Shown here piece after piece: positions 1 through 9,856 of a DNA stretch of 64,000 nt; positions within the stretch are counted from its first letter, which is position 1; every line of letters begins with the position of its first letter. The notes below the pieces were generated by a model, which worked only from the letters and a program-made list of their open reading frames with translations, ran no database searches and was not told the origin of the DNA. Where the stretch lies: contig JABSSW010000038.1 of NCBI GenBank assembly GCA_018902385.1, forward strand, positions 248,001 through 312,000, read 5' to 3'. The stretch is from Physcia stellaris (lineage: Eukaryota; Ascomycota; Lecanoromycetes; Caliciales; Physciaceae). The position numbers and the translations under genes were made by a program.

Positions 1-1287
1 GAACGGCAACGTGGCCGGCCCGGTTTGAGGACCGAAGAACCATATTTCGCGTTCCTGGATACAGATAAAGGACTGCTCAGACCAGATCATGCAAATGACG
101 AGCTCGGTGTCATATCACCAAACGGCGAACGTCAACCAGCGAATATCTTGCCCGTCAAAGAGCGTAAACCGGGAGAGAAGTTCCTGGGTATGACAGAATG
201 GTTTCCCACAGTCGGGGAAAGAGTCTATCACCACCTTATAGTCTTTACCATGATTAATTATCAGGATGAGCGAAACCAGACAGGACGCTTGTTGTTCTTC
301 ACATTATCCAAGAACGGCAACGGTCAGATAGAAATGAAAAAGAAGAAGATTACGGAGCTCAAGGCTCCCATTTATGCAGTTGTCCCGTATGGTCAAAGCT
401 CGTTGATATACAGCTGCGGGAACGACATTTGTCTGCACACGCTCAAACTTACTTCTACACCGCCAGAATGGTTACCGCCTGTCATCGTGCCTCTACAGTC
501 TCGAGGGGTTCATCTATCTGTTAGGGGGAACTATATTAACGTTACTACTGCTGCTGATTCATTGTCCGTGCTCAAAGTCAGTGGTGATGACCGAGCTCTG
601 AGTTTGCAATGTAGCGACGAGATTGCGCGCGACGGAATCTTCCACCTGGATCTTCCAGTTCATGACCTGGTAATAACCTCATCGAAAGCCGGCACAGTCA
701 CAGGCCTTCAACGTCCACCTCGGCGGAGGATCAGCAATTCAATGCATACCGCTTTTGTCGCCGAATTTCCTGGCTCGATCACACGTTTGCAGCGCATGAC
801 TCGGCCTTCGTGGCAGTTGAATGAGTCATTACAAGCACCAGGGGTTAGCTCTGAATCAGTGATTGCCTGCACCACCGACGGTAGCGTCTATCAGATGGAC
901 GTCCTAGAAGAGTCGTCATGGCGGCTACTGCGGGTCATTGTCAACATGGCCCAACTACATCCCCTCATTTGCCCTTATCGAGAGAAGTTTAAACCGATGA
1001 GCAATGCAAGACATGCACGACACATCGAACCGCTCACGACCAACAAGCGCTTTATGCAAGTAAATGGTGATATCTTGATTCGGCTTCTGGAGCGTGGTGG
1101 AGAAAAGCTTCTCAACGAGATTGTCAATCGTGAGCCTAATTACGGAGATGATGAAATGGTGGATCTCGACACAGTTGCCGCTCGTGCTCGTCGGTTCTGG
1201 GAGCTGGCTGAGACGGCGGGATTCAGTACGGGGGATTTTCAAAGGATTCTTCGCTGGATACGGGGATTGCTGGTGAGCGTTCTTTGA
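1..1287 (+). CDS. CPSF-A/DDB1-family protein (Mms1-like), 3' part of gene
   Basis: The reading frame is open to the first base of the window, so this is the C-terminal ~428 residues of a gene that starts upstream; the TTG at 25 is not a start. The protein looks like the end of the large beta-propeller family that includes DDB1, CPSF160 and fungal Mms1 (often labelled thermotolerance proteins): repeated short beta-strand segments (for example around 95-130 and 160-210 of the visible part) followed by a helical C-terminal tail with a conserved-looking block containing HPLICPYREKF and ending after RFWELAETAGF. Family members are adaptors of Cul4-type ubiquitin ligases or of mRNA 3'-end processing; which of these applies here is inference. 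No intron is needed in the visible part. Family assignment is from overall pattern, not from a diagnostic motif. Confidence 0.6.
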   Translation, partial: ERQRGRPGLRTEEPYFAFLDTDKGLLRPDHANDELGVISPNGERQPANILPVKERKPGEKFLGMTEWFPTVGERVYHHLIVFTMINYQDERNQTGRLLFFTLSKNGNGQIEMKKKKITELKAPIYAVVPYGQSSLIYSCGNDICLHTLKLTSTPPEWLPPVIVPLQSRGVHLSVRGNYINVTTAADSLSVLKVSGDDRALSLQCSDEIARDGIFHLDLPVHDLVITSSKAGTVTGLQRPPRRRISNSMHTAFVAEFPGSITRLQRMTRPSWQLNESLQAPGVSSESVIACTTDGSVYQMDVLEESSWRLLRVIVNMAQLHPLICPYREKFKPMSNARHARHIEPLTTNKRFMQVNGDILIRLLERGGEKLLNEIVNREPNYGDDEMVDLDTVAARARRFWELAETAGFSTGDFQRILRWIRGLLVSVL

Positions 1288-1748
1288 AGAACATATGAGG
1301 GCGGAAGTCTGAGCATAGCGACGGCCATTGGTTTATGAGTAACAATAGAGGTTACACATTTGGGAGTCATGGGGGCTTTTTCCGCTTGGAGGAGGATTTG
1401 TTCGAGATTTGATAGCTGCTTGATCTTGGTTGATGAACATCCACTGATTTCCTGTAAAGTCAAGCTTCTGACATTGGTCCGGTCATTCTCTCCCCTATTA
1501 AATTGTCACACACTCGATACCATAGCATGACTTGCAGAAGCCTGACGTGGTGTAAGTTAGCTCGCTTATATCATTTTAACGTGGTACGCGGGCAGGGTGT
1601 TTGACTCGGGTATGAATCATTCTATCTGGTGCTAACCCTAAAGCGGATTCTCGAAATTCGCCTTTTTTCACAAATGACTCAAGCTTTCCATCCTACAAAA
1701 CCAACAAACTCTCAGTCACAGCATCCTTCCCCTGCATTTCGATTCGAT
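1288..1748. other. intergenic, promoter and 5' leader of eIF5B
   Basis: No gene is supported here. It holds the 3' flank of the CPSF-A-type gene and the leader of eIF5B. In-frame codons upstream of the eIF5B ATG are open back to 1629, but they do not resemble the lysine-rich eIF5B N-terminus, so the start at 1749 is preferred. Confidence 0.6.
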
Positions 1749-4700
1749 ATGGCGCCTAAAAAGAAAGGCAACAAGAAGGCTGGTGATGACTGGGAAGCCG
1801 AGCTAGGAGAGACTGTAGACCCCATCGCTGCTGCAACCCTAGAAGCGAAAGAGGTTGAAGCGTCTAAGGCTGCTGAAGAAGATGGCGCTGCGAGTGGAGG
1901 CGGTGGCCTTCTCGCAGCATTAAAAAAGAACAAAAGCAAAAAGCAAAAAAAAGGAAAACATGTCGAGGAAGATTATCTAGAAGGTGAAGACCCACCCGCC
2001 ACAAACGGAGCCCCAGAGCCAGACGGTATCGGAGAGCTGGCCAGCAAAGCGCCTGAAGAGGCAAACGCGGACGACCTATTCGACGTCCAGGTAACCAAGA
2101 CAAAAGGCGGAAAAGGAAAACAGGATAAAGCGGAAGTCGAGGCAAAGGAAGATGGTGAACTCTCCGAAGGCGAGGGCGGCGGACTCAAAAGTAAGAAGGA
2201 GAAGGAGAAGGAGAAAAAGGAGAGAGAAAAACAGAGGAAGAAAGAACAGGTACTGATATTCTAAATCTGGCATACCTTTTGGGTACCACAGCTCACAAGA
2301 TATTTCTCGTAGGCTGCTAAGAGAAAACCAACAGCGCCAACGCCAGCCCCAAAGCCAGAGCCAGTCAAGGAAACAGTAGAGGTCAAGCCTGAACCTGCAC
2401 CAACAGCAGCACCCGAGACCGGAAAGAGTAAGAAAAAGCTACCCCCACACCTTGCAGCCCTTCAGAAACAGCAAGAAACACTACGGAAACAACAGGAAGA
2501 AGCGGCGAGGTTAGCAGCCGAGGAACAAGCTCGCATAGAAGAGGAGGAGCGCCTAGCTGCCGAGGAGGAGAAGAAAAAGGAGGAAGCTCGTTTGAGGAAG
2601 AAGGAGAAAGAAAAGGAAAAGAAAGAGCAGCTCAAGAAAGAAGGTAAACTACTCACAAAGGCTCAGAAGGAGCAGGCTCAACACAACGAAATGAAAAGGG
2701 AACAAATGCTGGCCGCTGGTGTCAAAGTAGCCGGCCTTGAGGGCCCAGCAGAGAAGAAGAAACCTGTTTACGACAGTAAGAAGAAAAAGGGACTAAAGAA
2801 GCCTGGGGATGATGCTAGGCTTGAGGAAGAAAAGGCTGCTGCTGAAGCGGAAGAAAAGAGACAAGCTGAGGAGCAAGAGCGTCTAAGGCAGGAGGAAGAG
2901 ACGAGGGCCAAGGCCGAAGCCGAAGCTGCAGCTGCAGTTGAGGAAAGCGATGGGCTCGAAGATTGGGACAAGGTTGCCGATGTAGACGACGTCAAGGATA
3001 GCTGGGATGCCAGTTCAGAGGAGGATGAGGAGGGAAAGTCAGCTGCGAAGCCAAGTCCACCCAAACCTCCAGCGCAACCGAACGGAGCCACCCAAAAGCC
3101 GTCACCTAAACAAACAGATCTCCCTAATAGAAGCACGTCAGCATCTCAAGTTAAAGCCCAAAACAAGCCGTCAGAATCAGAATCCGAATCCGATTCAGAC
3201 GAGTCCACTCCTGAAGGGCTTACAGCAGCCCAACGAGCAGCCGCACAGAAGAAAGCAGAAGCTGCAGCACGGAGACAAAAGCAACATGAGGAAGCACTGG
3301 CTGCGCGATCGAGAGACGACCTCCGCTCCCCAATTTGCTGTATCCTAGGTCACGTCGACACTGGGAAAACGAAATTGCTTGACAAAATCCGGCAAACGAA
3401 TGTCCAAGAAGGCGAAGCTGGAGGAATCACTCAACAAATTGGAGCGACATATTTCCCCGTGGACGCTTTGCAGACGAAGACTCAAGTGGTCAATGCGGAC
3501 GGCTCCTTTGAATTCAAAGTACCTGGTCTTCTAGTAATAGACACTCCAGGCCACGAGTCCTTCACAAATTTACGGTCTCGAGGATCTTCTCTTTGTAACA
3601 TCGCTATTCTCGTCGTCGATATCATGCATGGGCTGGAACCTCAAACCCTGGAGTCGATGAGACTTCTACGTGATAGGAAAACCCCTTCATTGTCGCATTG
3701 AACAAGATAGATCGTCTTTATGGCTGGAAGAGGATTGATAACAACGGGTTCCAGGAAAGTCTGGCATCTCAAAATAAGGCTGTACATAATGAATTCCGTG
3801 ATCGACTGGAGAAGACCAAGCTCGCTTTCGCCGAGAAAGGCTTCAACTCAGAACTTTACTACGAAAACAAGTCGATGGCAAAGAATGTATCACTAGTACC
3901 GACATCTGCACACACGGGAGAGGGAATCCCAGACATGCTGAAGCTGCTCGTTACATTGACACAAGAGCGCATGACAAGCAAGCTGATGTACCTGTCGGAG
4001 GTTGAATGTACGGTTCTAGAGGTGAAGGTCATTGAAGGGCTTGGAACCACCATCGACGTCATCTTATCGAACGGCGTATTGCGGGAAGGTGATACAGTAG
4101 TCTTGTGTGGGTTGAACGGAGCGATCACAACGAGGATAAGAGCATTGCTTACACCAGCGCCACTCAAAGAACTCCGGCTAAAGTCGCAGTACGTCCACAA
4201 TCACGAATGCAAAGCGTCTTTGGGAGTCAAGATCGCCGCCGAAGGCCTCGAGCACGCGATCGCCGGATCTCGTTTGCTAGTGGCAGGTCCTGAAGACGAT
4301 GTAGAAGATCTCGAAGGAGAAGTCATGTCCGATATTGAGAATCTGCGTGGCAAGGTTTCCAAGACTGAACGTGGAGTCAGTGTTCAAGCATCCACTCTAG
4401 GCTCTCTAGAAGCTCTCCTTGAATTTCTCAAACAATCCAAGATTCCCGTCGCCAACATCTCCATCGGCCCCGTCTACAAACGCGATGTGATGCAAGCAGG
4501 CATTATGCTTGAAAAAGCCAAGGAGTACGCCGTTATGCTCTGCTTTGACGTTAAAGTGGATAAGGAAGCCCAGCAGTACGCGAACGATGTTGGCGTCAAG
4601 ATATTCACGGCTGATATCATCTACCATTTGTTCGACAACTTCACAAAGCACATGGCACAGCTGGCAGAACAGAAGAAGGAAGATAGCAAGCTTCTCGCAG

Positions 4701-5157
4701 TATTCCCCTGTGTGCTAAATACTGTCGCTGTTTTCAACAAGACTGACCCCATCGTTATCGGTGTCGATGTCAAGGAAGGCAATCTCCGACTTCTTACCCC
4801 AATTGCTGCGGTGCGAAGTAACCCTGTAACGAATGTCAAGGAGATTGTCAGCCTGGGAAGAGTGTAAGTCTTCGCTATTTGCAAGTACGAGTCAGGTCTA
4901 ATATTCTTCGCAGCTCATCCATCGAAAGAGACCACAAGCAGATCAGTATCTGTAAGAAAGGCCAACCCTCTGTTGCGGTCAAAATCGAAGCTCCCAACCA
5001 ACCAATGTACGGCCGACACCTGGAGGAAAAGGACCAGCTATATTCGATGATCTCACGGCAGAGTATTGATACCCTGAAGGAATTCTACCGACCTGATGTC
5101 AGCAACGATGAGTGGATACTGATCACGAAGCTCAAGAGTTTGTTCGATGTACAATAG
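1749..5157 (+). CDS. FUN12: eukaryotic translation initiation factor 5B (eIF5B), with apparent 1-base frameshift
   Basis: GTPase that promotes 60S subunit joining at the end of translation initiation. Exons 1749-2249, 2313-4863 and 4914-5157 (introns GTACTG..TAG and GTAAGT..CAG). The start begins [10 protein letters not shown], typical of the family. The first ~480 residues are low-complexity Lys/Glu-rich; the G domain follows with G1 GHVDTGKT (near 3350), G3 DTPGHE (near 3543), G4 NKID (3701-3712) and a G5-like SAHTGEG. Domains II, III and IV follow, with the end FDVQ. The frame breaks between 3682 and 3698: the upstream frame stops at 3699-3701, while NKID and everything after lie in another frame. 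One extra C in the CCCC run 3682-3685 would restore a ~1098-residue protein, near the usual fungal length. No splice signals explain the break. A sequencing or assembly error in an essential gene is the likely cause. Confidence 0.93.
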
Positions 5158-6659
5158 ACGCATAACGACGGCGAGGAAGGGTGGGTTCATCGGAGTCAGG
5201 GAAAGGAGACGGAGTAAAGGCGAAAGGGTGGGATCTATCTCTCGTGACTCGAGTGAGCCGGTTGCGGTTGCTATCAGTGCCACATACCGAGTAGGCATGT
5301 AAAATCCATATGCAGGAGCAAGCTGTTTGGCCAGGGTATTGGTCATCTCTGTCCAGGTATCCTTCCTTCGGACATGCTATTGATTTGAGCTACCGTTGGT
5401 TACATAGCACCTGGAACAGAGACATGATCATCGCCAACAGCTCATGGTGGATCGTCACGCATGTTCACACACCACATTTGCATCGCGCAGTGGCGGGAGA
5501 GGGAAGTAGTCGGAGGAGAAGACGTAGACTGGGAAATAGAGTTCTATTTACCTGCCTTCCCTCGGATAGCAGTCCCCCTTTCGTGAGGGTCGCAGGTGTA
5601 AGCACGGCCAGGCCCAAACGAGTCATGAGCCAAAGGAGGAAAAAGAAAAGCTAGCGGGCAGATGAATCCAGCGCAACTTGCAGGAGTTAGCAGGGGGGGA
5701 GCATGTGACGGACAATTGAAGATACGGAGACCCGCACCAAAAGTCCTGATGTACGCTAAAAACAGGGGGTAATCAGGGGGGCCAGAAGTAAACACCTAAA
5801 AATGCTGTGGGGGTATGCCTGAGCTGCCAAAGGCGGGCTGCTGGGGGCAGCTGCTGCTTTTCTAACCCTAATAATTCAATAATCTTGGCACATCATTAGG
5901 ACTTTTGGTGCAGGTCTCCGTACAGCATGTACAGGACGCGATGCAGCTGCAACGGGGGACGCTGTCCGTGGATTTTCCACCGGTCGTGGTGTCAAAGCGG
6001 AAGGCAGAAATTCTAAAATTGAGCACAGCAGCATGAAGCGAGGACACGTCATTGGACAGTGCAGCAGCAGCATGCCGTTGGAGTTTTATGTCATCGTCTT
6101 GTGAAAGTGGATTAAAACACGTCTCCCTCTCCATTGATTGTGAGGTAGATAATGGTCCAGATAGTCATGGTAAAGTTGTCGTTCTAGCTTGGACACTTGA
6201 TTAGGATACATGTAATCTTATGAAGTGAACCGTGGACAGGATCTGAATATTAATGCCCTGGACACCTTAAGGTATTGGCCGTCTGTCGGGTCGTACACCA
6301 TAACCCAAATCCCTGCAGATCCAACTCTTAGCGGCTAGTGAATCGAGTAGGCCCCTTTTGACAAAGAAGAAATCTTGACTGAACTCTGGACCATCACCCC
6401 AAATCCTACATCTCACGAGGGAAACTTATCCTATCATTCCAATGCGATCCCACTTGCGGTAGCCCCTCACCATCTATACCCTCTTTTACGCTTTCACCAT
6501 CGTCGTCGATCTTCCGTGAAAATACACCGAGCTTTTTGAGCCTCCCGTCGAGCTCGCCTCAACCTACCTCGTGCCTCTTTTCTACATTTCACGCGGCAAC
6601 ACGCCTCGCTCCTGCCTTTGGAGTTGCCAGTAACCATCTCGGAGATACGATAGCACACA
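5158..6659. other. intergenic between eIF5B and septin
   Basis: About 1.5 kb without a supportable gene. It contains a 200-bp MITE-like inverted repeat (see 5725-5920). The part from about 6300 to 6659 is pyrimidine-rich and is probably the septin promoter and leader. Short ORFs on both strands have no recognisable product. Confidence 0.5.
5725..5920. mobile_element. MITE-like element with ~27-bp terminal inverted repeats and TA duplication
   Basis: The left arm at 5725-5751 starts CGGAGACC and continues through CACCAAAAGTCCT. Its reverse complement occupies 5894-5920, with two transition differences. Both ends abut the dinucleotide TA (5723-5724 and 5921-5922), as expected for Tc1/mariner-type target duplication. 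The ~140-bp interior is non-coding and includes G runs. The element is not hypermutated, unlike the large transposons in this window. A family name cannot be given from sequence alone. Confidence 0.7.
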
Positions 6660-8478
6660 ATGGAAACGCTAAACAATACCATGAATTATGCAGCAGGAGC
6701 CGTTGGGATGGGTCGTAAGTTTTTCCTCACTCTCCCTCTCAGCACGCGCACATGCATTGCAACTTTCTCCGAGGCATTGTGACTTTGGAATCATCTGCTT
6801 AACTGAGGCAAAATGGTTACAATACGAGGCTCGGAACCCGGACGTCAGGCTGAGTATAGCCTCCGCGTCGGAGACAATCCACCTGCCCGCTCAACACCGT
6901 CACAACGTGACAGATCGAATCGCTCGAATGATTTGAACACCACTGACACTTCTGCAACGAGTACAGCTGCCGTGAATGGGACCGCAAACACATCAAGAGG
7001 AGCCTCCCCAAATCCTCCCCAATCGCAAATGCCCCCGGTGCCCAACGGCAAGCCTACGTCTCCATACACTGAACGAAACAATCCAATGAGCCCCAATGCT
7101 CAGATAGCTGCTCAGACAGTCAGCTCGAAAGACCCAAAAGCGGCAGCCCAGGCAGCTAGCGATATGAGGAACGTTGTGCGAAGGAAGTTAACGGGCTACG
7201 TGGGCTTCGCAAACCTCCCTAATCAATGGCACCGCAAAAGCGTACGCAAGGGTTTCAACTTCAACGTCATGGTCGTCGGTGCGTATATCCCTGCATTATC
7301 CAAGTGATGGGATCTGACTGGAATAGGTGAATCTGGTCTCGGGAAATCCACCTTGGTCAACACTCTCTTCAATACATCCCTGTACCCACCAAAAGAGCGC
7401 AAAGGACCAAGCGTGGATATCCAACCAAAGACTGTCTCGATACAATCCATCAGCGCGGATATTGAAGAGAATGGTGTTCGTTTACGTCTCACCGTCGTAG
7501 ACACTCCAGGTTTCGGTGATTTTGTCAATAACGACGATTCTTGGAGACCTATAATCGAGAACATTGAACAGCGCTTCGACTCTTATCTTGATGCCGAGAA
7601 CAAGGTCAACCGCATGAACGTTGTGGATAACCGCGTGCATGCATGCGTCTACTTCATCCAGCCGACGGGCCATTCCCTCAAACCCCTTGATATCGAAGTC
7701 ATGCGCCGACTGCACACCAAGGTCAACTTGATTCCTGTCATTGCCAAGGCCGATACTTTGACGGACGACGAGATCAATGCGTTCAAAGCGAGGGTGAGTG
7801 CGGGAGGGGTCATGATCGAGGAAATCTGCTAACAACTCCAAGATCTTGACCGACATCCAGCATCACTCCATCCAGATCTTCGAAGGGCCCCGCTACGAGT
7901 TGGATGACGATGAGACGATCGCCGAGAATCAAGAAATCATGTCAAAGGTTCCTTTCGCCGTGGTGGGGGCCAACACTGAAGTGATTAGCCCAGAGGGTCG
8001 CCAAGTCCGTGGGCGCCGTTACCCATGGGGCGTGATCGAAGTCGACAACGAAGACCATTGCGATTTTGTCAAGTTGCGTCAAATGCTCATCCGCACTCAC
8101 ATGGAAGAATTGAAGGAGCACACCAACAATGCTCTTTATGAAAACTACCGATCCGACAAGCTGACCCAGATGGGCGTAGCACAGGATCCGTCTGTCTTCA
8201 AGGAAGTCAATCCGGCGGTCAAGCAAGAGGAGGAACGCACACTGCACGAACAGAAGCTGCAAAAGATGGAATCGGAGATGAAGATGGTCTTCCAGCAGAA
8301 AGTGGCCGAGAAGGAAAGCAAATTGAAACAAAGCGAGGAGGAGCTCTACGCCCGACACCGCGATATGAAGGACCAACTCGAAAAGCAACGTCTGGATTTG
8401 GACGAGAAGAAGGCACGCGTCGAGAGCGGGCGACCGTTGGAGGGGACGCAGAAGAAGAAGGGCTTCTCCCTTCGCTAA
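6660..8478 (+). CDS. CDC3: septin, Cdc3/AspB class
   Basis: Filament-forming GTP-binding protein of the septin scaffold at septation and polarity sites. Exons 6660-6714, 6808-7278, 7327-7793 and 7843-8478 give ~542 residues, close to yeast Cdc3. Visible motifs: polybasic stretch before the G domain (HRKSVRKGF), G1 GESGLGKST split by intron 2, G3 DTPGFGD, G4 AKAD, the septin unique element after that, and a C-terminal coiled coil (~residues 440-515) rich in Glu/Lys/Gln, ending KGFSLR. The Cdc3 class is suggested by the long Ser/Pro/Asn-rich N-terminal extension and the motif [15 protein letters not shown]. The 18-codon first exon is joined in frame by GTAAGT at 6715, but the acceptor at 6806-6807 is close to its branch-like TTAAC; an alternative start is the ATG at 6813. 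The other splice sites are unambiguous. Confidence 0.93.
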
Positions 8479-9856
8479 AGGCTGAGTCTGGACATGGGGG
8501 TGGGGCGAGGTAGGGTGCTGAGAGATCAATTTTTGCTTTACAGCGATCGATATCCCCACAGTTGTCCCTTCTTGAGGTACCCAAGGTCTGTAGAACAGGC
8601 ACGGGGTTTAATTGTTTAGCGGTCGGGGGCCGGGGGGTCAAAAAGAAGAAAGGGAATGGCAGGGTGGCCAGAGAGAGGGATTGCTTCCAGAGAACCTGTA
8701 TTCCTTATTCTGTCTTCGAGCCTCCCATTGGCCCAGAGCATGTTCTTCTACGGCTACTTGTGTAGGTATATGAATTTTGCGTTCTCAGGCTAGAGGAACC
8801 TCACTGGCGACTCATTCATCCTCTTATGAGCATTCTTTTCAACCTTTTGCGGCATGATCAAAAATCACACCGTCTACGAAGTCCCGACACCCTCTAGCGG
8901 TAGACAATCGACCCCCAAAGGCAGACTTGGTCAGGAACAGCCGGACGTTTCTCCGCCTCACGATGGGACAAAGTCAGTAGGTTTAGAAGACTTGTTGCCC
9001 AGAGCTCAATATCGACAGAGATCGTCCATTCTTCCGGATGACTGAGTACAGCATTTTCCACCACCCGTCCAAACGCAAGCAATTATCTCCATTTTGGTCG
9101 AAGGTAGAAGACTGGCGAAAGAGGAAATACTAATAATGCTGAAACGTAGGCCAAACGGCTGGCCCGTGCGAGAAGCCTGCTTAAGCGAGCATAGAACTAT
9201 CTGAAGCAGGTCTCAGGGGTTCAGGACTCGGCTCCAAAATCACGATCGTCCCAGAGTACTACTCCGTAGTCCCGTCGCGTCATTTCAATTTGTTCACAGC
9301 TGGACCTCCTTTGCATATGATTTGCATATTAATAATATCGACTGTCTTCATTAAGCTCATTTCCATGGACAGCTGAGCCACATCGCCAAAATGCCCCCAA
9401 TAAAGCCAGGCCATCCTCAATGGGCGCGTCTCCGGGTCTAATCCCACAGATAAGGCGCGCGTAAAGAGGGGTGAGATGTCATTTCTCCAGCTTGCTTTTG
9501 CCTTTTGTACTCATATTGTGACTTCCTTCTCAGCCTTGTACTTCCGGAATTCTCCTTGAGCAACTCGATTGATTAAGCTTCATTCTTTACCGTGATCAAC
9601 GTGTCCTCATTCCTACCTCTCCCTCAATTAGCCAAGACTTAGCCTATTCGCTTCCAATCCTGTCTCAGAATCCTTTACGCGGTATTTCTACCGCATCCTA
9701 TCTGTCGCAATTGTGTCTACTTCCCAGATAAAGAAGTCATCCAGTGAATACTGACCATGCCCTATGTTCGCGTCGACGAGTGAGTAGGGTCATCACTGTC
9801 GGATTCTGTCACCAATCAAGTAGTGCTTCCCACCCGAAGGACGGATCTCTAGTGAT
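8479..9856. other. intergenic between septin and PH-domain gene
   Basis: About 1.4 kb with no supportable gene. It holds the septin 3' flank and, from about 9480, a pyrimidine-rich leader for the PH-domain gene. An ATG at 9757 opens either an 8-codon upstream ORF or a short first exon of that gene (see next entry). Confidence 0.5.

Noticed and set aside
7942-8559. 205-codon ORF on minus opposite the septin coiled coil
   Set aside because: Leu-rich shadow of the Glu/Lys/Gln-rich coiled-coil codons.
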